This document shows, piece by piece, positions 16,199 through 24,122 of a DNA stretch of 64,000 bases. Made by a program: the position numbers and the translations under genes. Numbering within the stretch: position 1 is the first letter of the stretch; each line of letters begins with the position of its first letter. Location: assembly GCA_003539495.1 (NCBI GenBank), contig DPPB01000022.1, forward strand, positions 572 to 64,571, in the 5' to 3' direction. The notes under the pieces are model-generated. The model was not told where the DNA came from and made no database searches. It saw nothing but the letters and a program-made list of their open reading frames with translations. This DNA comes from Oscillibacter sp. (lineage in GTDB: Bacteria; Bacillota; Clostridia; Oscillospirales; Oscillospiraceae).

Positions 16199-16767
16199 GC
16201 CATTTTTTCGCTTATATTAACCGTATGCGCTTTATAAACCGCTGGGCCCTTATGCGCAACAGCTATACCGAGAATATCCAGGAGCACAGTCACCAGGTGG
16301 CAGTGCTGGCCCACGCCTTGGCCGTCATTCGAAACCGCTGCTTCGGCGGCTGCGTGGACGAGGGCGCGGTGGCTGTGGCGGCCCTGTATCACGATGCGCC
16401 GGAGATCCTTACCGGCGACCTGCCTACACCGATCAAATATTACAATCCCCAGATCCGGGACTCCTATAAGCAGGTAGAGCGGGTGGCGGAGGACAAGCTG
16501 CTTGACATGCTGCCCCGGGAGCTGCGGCCAGAGTATGAGGAGGTTCTGCACCCCTCGGATGAGCAGGTGCAGGAGCTGGTAAAGGCGGCGGATAAGCTCT
16601 CCGCCCACATCAAGTGCCTGGAGGAGCTGAAGGCCGGCAACGGCGAGTTCCGGGCGGCGGCGGAGCAGACCCGGGCAGTCCTGGATAAAATGGACCTGCC
16701 GGAGCTGCGATATTTTTGCGAAAATTTCCTGGGCAGCTTTGCCCTGACATTGGATGAAATGGAGTGA
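16195..16767 (+). CDS. YfbR-like HD-domain 5'-deoxynucleotidase
   Basis: A 190-residue HD-superfamily phosphohydrolase resembling YfbR, which dephosphorylates deoxynucleoside 5'-monophosphates with a bound divalent metal. The N-terminus reads FFAYINRMRFINRWALMRN, the usual YfbR opening. Metal ligands are in EHSHQVAVLAH near residue 31, YHDAPEI near 67, and KAADKLSA near 140. The start is GTG 16195, which shares bases with the mtaB stop (GTGA) and is preceded by AAAGGAG. A housekeeping nucleotide-pool role is inferred. Confidence 0.88.
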   Translation: MSHFFAYINRMRFINRWALMRNSYTENIQEHSHQVAVLAHALAVIRNRCFGGCVDEGAVAVAALYHDAPEILTGDLPTPIKYYNPQIRDSYKQVERVAEDKLLDMLPRELRPEYEEVLHPSDEQVQELVKAADKLSAHIKCLEELKAGNGEFRAAAEQTRAVLDKMDLPELRYFCENFLGSFALTLDEME

Positions 16768-16774
16768 CTAAAAA

Positions 16775-17044
16775 ATGAAAGCGATCGTAACAGTAGTTGG
16801 AAAAGACCAGGTGGGCATCATCGCAGGCGTGTGTAACCGCCTGGCAGAGCATAACATCAACGTCCTGGACATTAGTCAGACGGTCATGCAGGGGTATTTT
16901 ACCATGATGATGGTGGTGGATCTGTCCCGGTGTGACGCCGCCTTTGACGAGCTGAGCCGCAGCATAAAGGATTATGGCGAGGGTAGGGAGCTGTCCATCC
17001 GCATCCAGCGAGAGGACATTTTCGATGCTATGCACAAGCTGTAA
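16775..17044 (+). CDS. ACT-domain protein (UPF0237 family)
   Basis: An 89-residue protein consisting of one ACT domain: VTVVGKDQVGIIAGVCNRLAE at the start and the DISQTVMQGYFTMMMVV strand pair. ACT domains bind small molecules, often amino acids, and regulate partners. This stand-alone type is almost always encoded next to the PFL/UPF0210 gene, as here (12 nt apart), so the two very likely act together. The ligand is unknown. Confidence 0.92.
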   Translation: MKAIVTVVGKDQVGIIAGVCNRLAEHNINVLDISQTVMQGYFTMMMVVDLSRCDAAFDELSRSIKDYGEGRELSIRIQREDIFDAMHKL

Positions 17045-17056
17045 AGAGGTGGCAAT

Positions 17057-18415
17057 ATGTTGAGTCTGAACAATATTTTTGACACCATTAACATGATCGA
17101 CAAGCAGCACCTGGACATCCGCACCATCACCATGGGCATCTCCCTGCTGGATTGCATAAGCGAGGATCCCAAGCGCTGCTGCGATAAAATTTACGATAAG
17201 ATCACCAAATACGCCGAAAATCTGGTGAAAACCGGGGAAAACATCGAGAGCGAGTTCGGTATTCCCATCGTGCATAAGCGCATTTCCGTAACGCCCATGG
17301 CTCTGGTGGCAGGGGGATGTGACACGGAGGACCTGGTACCCTTTGCAAAAACCATGGACCGGGCGGCCAAAGCCTGTGGCGTGAACTTCATCGGCGGCTT
17401 TTCTGCATTGGTACAAAAGGGCTTTGCCCGGGGGGATGAGCTGCTGCTGCGGGCCATCCCCCAGGCTCTGGCGGAGACGGATTTCGTCTGCTCCAGCGTG
17501 AACGTGGGCTCTACCAGGGCGGGCATCAATATGGATGCCGTGGCCCGGATGGGCCGTATCATCAAGGAGACGGCCCACCTGACGAGAGAGCAGGAGGGCC
17601 TGGGCTGCGCCAAGCTGGTGGTGTTCTGCAATGCTGTGGAGGATAACCCCTTCATGGCCGGTGCCTTCCACGGCGTGGGTGAGGCGGACAGCGTCATCAA
17701 CGTGGGCGTCAGCGGCCCGGGCGTTGTGTATCACGCCCTTCAGAGTGTTAAGGGCGCGCCCTTTGATGTGGTGGCGGAAACGGTGAAAAAGACCGCCTTC
17801 CAGATCACCCGCATGGGGCAGATGGTGGCCTCCGAGGCTTCTCGCCGCTTGGGAACGCCCTTTGGTATCGTGGATTTGTCCCTGGCGCCTACTCCGGCGG
17901 TGGGGGACAGTGTGGCCCGGATCCTGGAGGAAATGGGCCTGGAGATCTGCGGCACGCACGGCACCACGGCGGCCCTGGCCCTGCTGAACGATGCGGTGAA
18001 AAAGGGCGGGGTCATGGCATCGTCCCATGTGGGGGGCCTCTCCGGTGCATTTATTCCCGTGTCCGAGGACGAGGGGATGATTGCTGCAGCCCTCAGCGGC
18101 ACATTGACCCTGGACAAATTAGAGGCTATGACCTGTGTCTGCTCCGTGGGCTTGGATATGATTGCCGTTCCCGGGGAGACCACTGCCGAGACCATCTCCG
18201 CCATTATCGCTGATGAGGCGGCGGTGGGGATGGTCAACAGCAAGACCACCGCCGTGCGCATTATCCCCGTGGAGGGAAAGTCTGTGGGAGATATGATTGA
18301 AATGGGCGGGCTTTTAGGCTCGGCCCCGGTGATGCCGGTGCATGAGGCGTCCTCCGCGGCGTTTATCGCCCGGGGCGGCCGGATCCCTGCGCCGCTGCAG
18401 AGCCTGAAAAACTGA
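17057..18415 (+). CDS. PFL-family protein (UPF0210 / DUF711)
   Basis: A 452-residue soluble protein of the DUF711/UPF0210 family, structurally related to the glycyl-radical-enzyme barrel but without a visible glycyl-radical motif near the C-terminus. It starts with NNIFDTINMIDKQHLDIRTIT, and GAGGTGG precedes the ATG. The function is not established in the family. The neighbouring ACT-domain gene suggests an amino-acid-responsive role. It is the last gene of the mtaB operon, followed directly by a palindromic terminator. Confidence 0.9.
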   Translation: MLSLNNIFDTINMIDKQHLDIRTITMGISLLDCISEDPKRCCDKIYDKITKYAENLVKTGENIESEFGIPIVHKRISVTPMALVAGGCDTEDLVPFAKTMDRAAKACGVNFIGGFSALVQKGFARGDELLLRAIPQALAETDFVCSSVNVGSTRAGINMDAVARMGRIIKETAHLTREQEGLGCAKLVVFCNAVEDNPFMAGAFHGVGEADSVINVGVSGPGVVYHALQSVKGAPFDVVAETVKKTAFQITRMGQMVASEASRRLGTPFGIVDLSLAPTPAVGDSVARILEEMGLEICGTHGTTAALALLNDAVKKGGVMASSHVGGLSGAFIPVSEDEGMIAAALSGTLTLDKLEAMTCVCSVGLDMIAVPGETTAETISAIIADEAAVGMVNSKTTAVRIIPVEGKSVGDMIEMGGLLGSAPVMPVHEASSAAFIARGGRIPAPLQSLKN

Positions 18416-18450
18416 AAAAAATCATCCGGCGTACGCCGGATGATTTTTTT
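18415..18450. terminator. Terminator after the mtaB operon
   Basis: Perfect palindrome centred on CCGGCGTACGCCGG with A7 before and T7 after, starting at the PFL stop codon. It can work in both directions. Confidence 0.9.
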
Positions 18451-18459
18451 CAGATTGTC

Positions 18460-18530
18460 AAAAAGCCTCGCAGAGTTCACGTCCGCAGAGTTTAAGCCCT
18501 TTGCCGAAAAAACGAAGCTTTTTCGCCAGC
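18460..18530 (-). repeat. Structured intergenic repeat, copy E (short)
   Basis: The minus strand starts CTGGCGAAAAAGC with partner GTTTTTTCGGC, then jumps to the right end GTGAACTCTGCGAGGCTTTTT. It begins 7 nt after the stop codon of the AgcS gene. Confidence 0.6.
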
Positions 18531-18537
18531 GGTAAGA

Positions 18538-19956
18538 TCAGACCTGCAGCTTGCTCTGCTGGCCTTCCTTCAGCATGGCGACCACCATACCGGTCAGAGC
18601 GAACAGGGCCAGGGCGTTGGGCAGGACGATGAGGTTATTGAACATATCCGTCAGCTCCCACACAAAGTCGTTGCCGGTAAGGGTGCCCAGGAAGATGAAC
18701 ACCAGGGCAATGATGGTGTAGATGGTGTTGCAGAGCTTCTTATTCTTGCGGCCGAAAAGATAGTTAGCATTGATGCGGCCGAACAGGTTCCAGCCCAGCA
18801 CCGTGGAAAAGGCGAAGAAGAACAGGCAGATGGCCACGAAAATATTGCCGAAGGACTCGCCGAACACGGTGCCGAAGGCCGTCTGAGCCAGGTTGGCCTT
18901 GCCCAGGGTGGTGCTGGCGGCAGCGGCGCCGCACTCGTGCAGGGGGCCGTCGCTGGTATACAGGGTGGAGATGATGACCAGGGCGTTGAGGGTCAGCACC
19001 ACAAAGGTGTCGATGAACACACCGGCCATGGCCACCACGCCCTGGTCGTGAGGGTGGGCCACATTGGCCTGGGCGTGGGCGTGGGGAGTGGAGCCCATAC
19101 CGGCTTCATTGGAGAACAGGCCGCGCTTAGCGCCCTGGCTGATGGCGGTTTTCAGGGCATAGCCGATGCCGCCGCCGATGATGGCATTGGGGTTAAAGGC
19201 ATACTTAAAGATCATGCCGAAGGTCTCGGGAATGTACTGGATGCGGATTGCCAGAACCACCAGCGCGCCCAGCAGGAAGATAGCGGCCATAATGGGCACC
19301 AGCTTTTCGGTGACGGCAGCCAGACGCTGCACGCCGCCCAGGAAGATAATGGCGCAGATGATGACCAGCACGATACCCATGACCCAGGCAGGGACACCGA
19401 AAGCAGTCTGGAAGGTGGAGCCGATGGAGTTGGACTGCACCATGCTGCCCATGAGACCCAGGGCCAGGATGATGGCAACGGCGAAGAACCCGGCCAGGAA
19501 CTTGCCGAAGCCGCCCTTAAAAGCGGTGGTGATGTAGTACACAGGGCCGCCGTGAACGGTGCCGTCCTTGTCAATGATACGGGTCTTCTGGGCCAGGGTG
19601 GCTTCCGCGTAGATAGTGGCCATGCCGAAGAAGGCAATGACCCACATCCAGAAGATGGCGCCGGGGCCGCCGGTGAGGATGGCGCCGGAGGCGCCGATGA
19701 TGTTGCCGGTACCCACCTGAGCGGCAATGGCGGTGGCCAGGGCCTGGAAGGAGGTCATGCCGCTCTTCTGAGCGCCGCCCTTGAGCCTGATGTTGCCAAA
19801 GGTCTTTTTCATGGCCTCGCCGAAGCAGCGGACCTGCACGAAGCGGGTGCGAATGGAGTACCACAGGCCCACACCGATGAGCAGGAACACCAGGATGTAG
19901 CTGGATAGGTATTCGTTGATTTTGCATACAATGGGATACAACACTTCTTCGATCAT
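18538..19956 (-). CDS. AgcS-family Na+:alanine/glycine symporter
   Basis: A 472-residue membrane protein with about 11 helices that imports alanine or glycine with Na+. Signatures are ATAIAAQVGTGNIIGASGAI near residue 75, GGPGAIFWMWVIAFFGMAT near 93 and FSNEAGMGSTPHAHAQA near 275. GGAG lies 10 nt before the ATG. A glycine riboswitch precedes it, so glycine is the most likely physiological substrate or signal. As an importer or as an overflow exporter, the direction of control depends on whether the riboswitch turns it on or off, which sequence alone does not settle. Confidence 0.93.
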   Translation of the reverse strand: MIEEVLYPIVCKINEYLSSYILVFLLIGVGLWYSIRTRFVQVRCFGEAMKKTFGNIRLKGGAQKSGMTSFQALATAIAAQVGTGNIIGASGAILTGGPGAIFWMWVIAFFGMATIYAEATLAQKTRIIDKDGTVHGGPVYYITTAFKGGFGKFLAGFFAVAIILALGLMGSMVQSNSIGSTFQTAFGVPAWVMGIVLVIICAIIFLGGVQRLAAVTEKLVPIMAAIFLLGALVVLAIRIQYIPETFGMIFKYAFNPNAIIGGGIGYALKTAISQGAKRGLFSNEAGMGSTPHAHAQANVAHPHDQGVVAMAGVFIDTFVVLTLNALVIISTLYTSDGPLHECGAAAASTTLGKANLAQTAFGTVFGESFGNIFVAICLFFFAFSTVLGWNLFGRINANYLFGRKNKKLCNTIYTIIALVFIFLGTLTGNDFVWELTDMFNNLIVLPNALALFALTGMVVAMLKEGQQSKLQV

Positions 19957-19966
19957 TTTTCTTTCT

Positions 19967-20006
19967 CTCCTTCAAAAAAAATAAAGAGCCGCTTTTGCAG
20001 CGACTC
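19967..20006 (-). terminator. Riboswitch expression-platform terminator
   Basis: On the minus strand GAGTCGCT-GCAAA-AGCGGCTC is followed by TTTATTTTTTTT, just before the AgcS ribosome site. The upstream CCTCTGC and CTTCGGAG segments could form competing pairings with the aptamer. Confidence 0.75.
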
Positions 20007-20160
20007 CGAAGAATGCAGAGGAAACGCACAACTGCGATTCCACCTCTGTCCTTTTGCCTGAGAGATTCGGCCCAACCGGACCTTACACCTTCGGCACCCA
20101 ACTCAATGGGATTCTCCAGAGTCCCCTCCCCATTCAGTTTCCCAAGGGATCCTTAATGGT
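20007..20160 (-). promoter_or_regulatory. Glycine riboswitch (one clear aptamer)
   Basis: The minus-strand RNA carries the conserved glycine-aptamer blocks in order: GACTCTGGAGA (around 20114-20124), GTGCCGAAGG (around 20087-20096) and CTCTCAGGCAAAAGGAC (around 20048-20064), with P1 arms CTCTG/CAGAG. The conserved core spans about 20041-20125. Only one full aptamer is seen; the 5' flank may hold a remnant of a second. A terminator hairpin sits between it and the AgcS start, so control is probably by transcription termination. Confidence 0.92.
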
Positions 20161-20189
20161 TCACAGGGTCATATTCAAATGATGCGGCT

Positions 20190-20218
20190 ATTATAGCATG
20201 GCTCAAATGGGAATGCAA
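20190..20218 (-). promoter_or_regulatory. Promoter of the riboswitch-agcS transcript
   Basis: On the minus strand TTGCAT (20213-20218), a 17-nt spacer and a perfect TATAAT (20190-20195), ending about 30 nt before the aptamer region. Confidence 0.8.
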
Positions 20219-20283
20219 GCCCTAATTTTCTGCAATTTTTGCAGCAGGAGGGGGAGCGGCGGGAATCGAATGTGCGGATACAG

Positions 20284-20319
20284 AAACAGCCGAGCGGCAT
20301 CCTTGCCGCTCGGCTGTTT
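20284..20319 (-). terminator. Probable terminator of the HAD phosphatase gene
   Basis: Perfect 15-bp stem (AAACAGCCGAGCGGC with its complement, 6-nt loop) about 110 nt beyond the end of the HAD gene. The T run is short (TTT), so the call is moderate. Apart from this hairpin, the agcS promoter and the start of its leader, the 20161-20431 gap shows nothing recognised. Confidence 0.55.
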
Positions 20320-20431
20320 CCCCGTTGCCTGTCTGGTTTACGGTGATGCTGCGCTTCACTGCCCTATCAGCGAAAACCGTGGAATTCGGTTTTTCACTCT
20401 GCGTAAAAAACGTGTTTTTAACACTTAACTG

Positions 20432-21271
20432 TTAACTGTCAGCATGGGCCGCTGCGTCTTCCCGGGCTTTTTTTGCCATAGCGGAAATATCGCCCACGCC
20501 GCTCAGAACAATGCTGGGACGATAGGCATAGGTCTTGAGTGTTTCCAGCGTGGACACGCCTGAGAGCACCAGCACCGTGGTCATACCGCTCTCCATACCG
20601 GAGATTACGTCGGTATCCATTCGGTCGCCCACCATCACTGCCTCAGCGGAATGACAGTGCAGCATACGCAGACCCGTGCGCATCATCAGTGGGTTGGGCT
20701 TGCCGCAGAAATAGGCCTGGGTACCGGTGGCCATTTCAATAGGCGCAACCAGGGCGCGGCAGGCGGGGGCGATGCCGTTTTCAATGGGGCCGGAGACATC
20801 GGAATTGGCGCCGATCAGCTTGGCGCCTGCCAGGACCAGATTGGTGGCCTTGGTCAGAGTATCCAGAGAGTAGGACCGGCCTTCCCCCACCACCACATAG
20901 TCCGGATTCACATCATTCATGGTGATACCCGCGTCATACAGGGCATTGAGCAGACCTGCCTCGCCAATGGCGAACACAGAGCAGCCGGGGGCCTGTTCCT
21001 TTAAAAAGGCTGCTGTGGCCAGGGCGCTGGTATAAAAATGATCCTCCGAAACGTCTAAGCCCATGCGCGCCAGCTTTTGCTTCAGCTCCAGAGGTGTATA
21101 GCCGCTGTTATTGGTCAGGAACAGGTACTCCTTCTTTTCATCGTGCAGCCACTGGATGAACTCCGCCACCCCCGGCAGGATGCGGTTTCCGTGATAGATC
21201 ACGCCATCCATATCGCAGATGAAGCCCTTCTTTTCGTTAAAAATATCCATCTTTTCGGGTGCAATATCCAT
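20432..21271 (-). CDS. HAD-IIA family hydrolase (NagD-like sugar phosphatase)
   Basis: A 279-residue HAD phosphatase of the NagD/PGP type with a C2 cap, acting on small phosphorylated metabolites such as sugar or nucleotide phosphates. Motif I is CDMDGVIYHG near residue 20, motif II TNNSGYTP near 51, and motif IV GDRMDTDV near 217. The start at ATG 21271 has GGAGG 8 nt upstream; the longer frame to 21313 lacks a ribosome site. No neighbour reveals the substrate. Confidence 0.88.
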   Translation of the reverse strand: MDIAPEKMDIFNEKKGFICDMDGVIYHGNRILPGVAEFIQWLHDEKKEYLFLTNNSGYTPLELKQKLARMGLDVSEDHFYTSALATAAFLKEQAPGCSVFAIGEAGLLNALYDAGITMNDVNPDYVVVGEGRSYSLDTLTKATNLVLAGAKLIGANSDVSGPIENGIAPACRALVAPIEMATGTQAYFCGKPNPLMMRTGLRMLHCHSAEAVMVGDRMDTDVISGMESGMTTVLVLSGVSTLETLKTYAYRPSIVLSGVGDISAMAKKAREDAAAHADS

Positions 21272-21500
21272 GGGAAGACCTCCTTGTTTCTTTCTGCACA
21301 GACAGTATACCATTGAAATGAAAAGGAAACTACCATAACTGTGTTAAATATTCGTTTTTTTTAAAAGAGAAAAAGCATGCGCGGGGGAGCGGTGCAATGG
21401 GGTGGATTTTTGGGGGCGAGATGTGCTATAATCCAAAAAACAGGATGATGCTGCCGAAAAAAGGCGGCGAAAAAAAAGAAGAATTAATAGGAGAATGACT

Positions 21501-22040
21501 ATGAATATTACGGTATATCTGGGCTCCTGCGAGGGAAATGATCCGGCGATGAAAACGGCGGTTGCAGAGCTGGGCCGATGGATCGGGGAAAGCGGAAACC
21601 GACTGGTCTACGGTGGCTCCAAGACGGGCCTCATGGGCCTGCTGGCGGACAGTGTTCTCTCCGCGGGGGGAGAGGTGACCGGCGTGGAGCTGGAGATGTT
21701 TATGGAGGCGGGGTATCAGCACACAGGGCTGACGGAGCTGATCGTCAAGCCGGACTTTCCCCAACGCAAGGCGGAGATGATCCGGCGGGGGGATGTGTTC
21801 ATCGCTTTTCCCGGCGGCACGGGCACCCTGGAGGAGATCAGCGAGATCATGTCCTTGGCAGCGCTGAAGCTGACCAAGGCCCCCTGTGTCCTGTATAACC
21901 TGAACGGGTACTATGACCACCTGCGCCTGCAGCTGCGGCATATGGTGGATATGGGCCTGTCCACACCGGAGCGGCTGGAAAATATACACTTTGCCGCTAG
22001 TCTTCAGGAGATCAAAGACATTGCGGCCTCGGCTGAATAA
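21501..22040 (+). CDS. LOG-family nucleotide 5'-monophosphate phosphoribohydrolase
   Basis: A 179-residue Rossmann-like protein of the LOG/TIGR00730 family, which splits (cytokinin) nucleoside 5'-monophosphates into base and ribose 5-phosphate; in bacteria it is probably purine nucleotide recycling. Key motifs are YGGSKTGLMG near residue 38 and the catalytic PGGTGTLEEI near 104. The start at ATG 21501 has AGGAG 8 nt upstream, while the ATG at 21495 is too close to it. A terminator follows directly. Confidence 0.88.
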   Translation: MNITVYLGSCEGNDPAMKTAVAELGRWIGESGNRLVYGGSKTGLMGLLADSVLSAGGEVTGVELEMFMEAGYQHTGLTELIVKPDFPQRKAEMIRRGDVFIAFPGGTGTLEEISEIMSLAALKLTKAPCVLYNLNGYYDHLRLQLRHMVDMGLSTPERLENIHFAASLQEIKDIAASAE

Positions 22041-22051
22041 AAAGTGAAGGT

Positions 22052-22095
22052 GCCTCCCTCCCGGGTTCAGTGACCGGGGAGGGAGGCGTTTTTTC
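22052..22095 (+). terminator. Terminator after the LOG gene
   Basis: Stem GCCTCCCTCCC / GGGAGGGAGGC with a 14-nt loop, followed by GTTTTTT. The remaining leader up to 22223 shows nothing further. Confidence 0.88.
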
Positions 22096-22223
22096 TTTCC
22101 TGCACGGGAAAAGCCTCTTACACAGATAGGAAGGGATTTCTCGCCATAGTTATCGTAATTGCCGCAAGATTAATTTCTTATGATGAAAGAATCAAAAAAT
22201 GTTAATAAATTGCAAAAAATTAT

Positions 22224-22252
22224 TTGATAAAAGACCCGGGTTATGGTACAAT
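22224..22252 (+). promoter_or_regulatory. Promoter of the ATP synthase operon
   Basis: TTGATA (22224-22229), a 17-nt spacer and TACAAT (22247-22252), with the operon's first start codon about 70 nt downstream. Confidence 0.75.
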
Positions 22253-22323
22253 CGATTCATAGTGTTGTATGCAGCATCCCCGGGGCGGAGAGCTCTGGGA
22301 GAATGGCGGAGAGGAGGAGCGCA

Positions 22324-22656
22324 ATGCCTGCTGAAATGTATCTGTTGGCCGGTGGGATCGGGTTTATATTCGGCTCGCTGGTAGCGTTTGTGAATATGTG
22401 TATCACCCGGCGCGGACTGCAAAAAAACAGTGCCAACGCCGTGATGGCGGCCAGCCTGCTGCGGATGCTTGTGAACATCGCAGCCCTGGCGGCGGTATAT
22501 TTTACCCGGAAGCTGCTCCCCTTACCGTTTTACGGTACTATCATCGGCACGGCCGTGGGCTTGTCGCTGGTGGGGATACTGCTGAATCTGAGATTGAGCA
22601 AAAAACAATTGCAGGACCCAACGAAAAATCCCGAGTCAACAGACGGTAGGAATTGA
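22324..22656 (+). CDS. atpI: ATP synthase subunit I-like protein
   Basis: A 110-residue hydrophobic protein at the AtpI position of the ATP synthase operon, with three to four predicted helices (about residues 6-26, 38-58, 66-86). AtpI assists c-ring assembly or Mg2+ uptake. It resembles the AtpI/ATP synthase I family by size and topology; the sequence is weakly conserved. The start at ATG 22324 is preceded by GAGGAGG; the longer frame upstream covers the leader and has no site of its own. Confidence 0.7.
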   Translation: MPAEMYLLAGGIGFIFGSLVAFVNMCITRRGLQKNSANAVMAASLLRMLVNIAALAAVYFTRKLLPLPFYGTIIGTAVGLSLVGILLNLRLSKKQLQDPTKNPESTDGRN

Positions 22657-22673
22657 GGTGAGAGAAACAAACT

Positions 22674-23345
22674 ATGGAAGCGACCAGTAATGCGCTATTT
22701 TCCATCGGCCCCCTGGAGGTGACAAAGACCGTTGTCACCATGTGGGTCATTATTGTGGTGCTGGGCCTGGTGTCATGGCTGGCCACCCGGCGTCTGAAAA
22801 TGGTTCCCGGGCCCATCCAGAGCGCGGCGGAAATGGCGGTGACCAAGCTGCAGGATTACTTTACCGGCACTATGGGGCGCGACAACGCCCGCCGGTATTT
22901 CCCGGTGATGGCCACCTTTTTCATCTTTATCGTGGTGAGCAACTATTCCGGTATTCTGCCCGGGGCGGGCCACGGCTTTGCCGTGCCTACGGCCAACCTG
23001 TCCACCACGGCTGGCCTGGCGATTATCGCTTTCTTCACCACCCACATCGTGGGTGTGAAGCGCCGGGGCGTGCTGGGGTATCTGAAGACCTTCATTTCCC
23101 CCTTTATCCTGATGCTGCCCCTGAACCTTATTGAGCAGGTGGTGCGGCCCTTCTCCCTGGCCCTGCGACTGTACGGCAATATCTACGGAGAGGAAATGGT
23201 CACCGAGCAGCTAAAGGGCATCTTCCCGCTGCTGCTGCCCCTTGTCATGCAGGTGCTGAGCCTGCTGTTCTGCCTGATCCAGGCGGTGGTGTTCACCATG
23301 CTGCTGTCTGTCTATATTGAGGAGGCTGTGGGCGAGGAGCACTAA
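22674..23345 (+). CDS. atpB: ATP synthase F0 subunit a
   Basis: The stator subunit that forms the two ion half-channels against the c-ring. The 223-residue protein has five to six predicted helices. The essential Arg lies in VVRPFSLALRLYGNI near residue 160, with the NIYGEE motif after it. AGGTGAGAG stands upstream of the ATG. It lies 17 nt after atpI and 61 nt before atpE, in the normal order. Confidence 0.95.
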   Translation: MEATSNALFSIGPLEVTKTVVTMWVIIVVLGLVSWLATRRLKMVPGPIQSAAEMAVTKLQDYFTGTMGRDNARRYFPVMATFFIFIVVSNYSGILPGAGHGFAVPTANLSTTAGLAIIAFFTTHIVGVKRRGVLGYLKTFISPFILMLPLNLIEQVVRPFSLALRLYGNIYGEEMVTEQLKGIFPLLLPLVMQVLSLLFCLIQAVVFTMLLSVYIEEAVGEEH

Positions 23346-23406
23346 AACGAATGCATATCCCAAATACCATTTAATAAATTTCGGAGAAACTTTGGAGGAA
23401 AGAATT

Positions 23407-23637
23407 ATGACGTCATCCGCAATCATCGCACTGGCAGCCGCTATCGCTGTGGCACTGAGCACTCTGGGCCCCGGCATCGGCCAGGGCATCGCCGCTTCCA
23501 AGGCCATGGAGGCTATGGCCCGTCAGCCCGAGGCTGCCGGCAATATCCGTTCCAGCATGATTATCGCCCTGGCGCTGATGGAGGCCCTGACCATCTACGG
23601 CCTGCTCATTGCTTTTATGCTGATCGGTAAGATGTGA
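23407..23637 (+). CDS. atpE: ATP synthase F0 subunit c
   Basis: The 76-residue hairpin that forms the rotor ring. Helix 1 has GPGIGQGIAASKA, the polar loop is ARQPEA, and the ion-binding Glu is in ALMEALTIYG near residue 60. The Gln of helix 1 and the Tyr five residues after the Glu match the Na+-binding pattern, but the Ser/Thr normally next to the Glu is Ala. Ion choice (H+ or Na+) is therefore ambiguous, with H+ slightly favoured. TTGGAGGAAAG precedes the ATG. Confidence 0.95.
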   Translation: MTSSAIIALAAAIAVALSTLGPGIGQGIAASKAMEAMARQPEAAGNIRSSMIIALALMEALTIYGLLIAFMLIGKM

Positions 23638-23674
23638 CCGACCCCCTGAGAGAGAAAGTAAGGAGGCATACGCA

Positions 23675-24115
23675 TTGAGCATTAATGTGTCAGAAGTGAT
23701 TTGGACCATCGTTTGCTTTTTCGCGTTGCTGTTTGTGCTGAAAAAGTTCCTGTTTGACCCGCTGATCCGGTTCATGGAGCAGCGTCAGGCGGCCATTGAC
23801 CAGGGCCTTGAAAGGGGCCGGGATGCTCAGCGGAAAAAGGACGAAAACGACGCCGCGCTCCGTGAAAAGTGGAGGGAGCGCAGCGTAGAAGCCAAGCAGC
23901 TTCTTGCGGAAGGAAAAACGGCCGATGATCGGGAGCGTGCCTGGGTGCTGGAGAGCACACAGAAAGAGACAAACAAAGCACTGCAGGAAGCAAATCAGCG
24001 CATTGAGCAGGAACGCCGACAGGTGTGCGCAGATGCCCAGGAGCAGCTGCCGCAGCTGGTTTCTATCCTGGCGCAGCAGCTTTTGAGCGGCGACACCGGC
24101 GGAGAGGAGCGGTGA
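23675..24115 (+). CDS. atpF: ATP synthase F0 subunit b
   Basis: One of two b-type stator arms in this operon. The 146 residues comprise one N-terminal membrane helix (about 5-24) and a long charged coiled coil. The start is a TTG at 23675 with AAGGAGG 8 nt upstream. It is a separate gene from the b-like segment fused to alpha downstream and most likely pairs with it, as b and b' do elsewhere. It is slightly short for a b subunit (usually about 155-165). Confidence 0.88.
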   Translation: MSINVSEVIWTIVCFFALLFVLKKFLFDPLIRFMEQRQAAIDQGLERGRDAQRKKDENDAALREKWRERSVEAKQLLAEGKTADDRERAWVLESTQKETNKALQEANQRIEQERRQVCADAQEQLPQLVSILAQQLLSGDTGGEER

Positions 24116-24122
24116 TGCGGAG

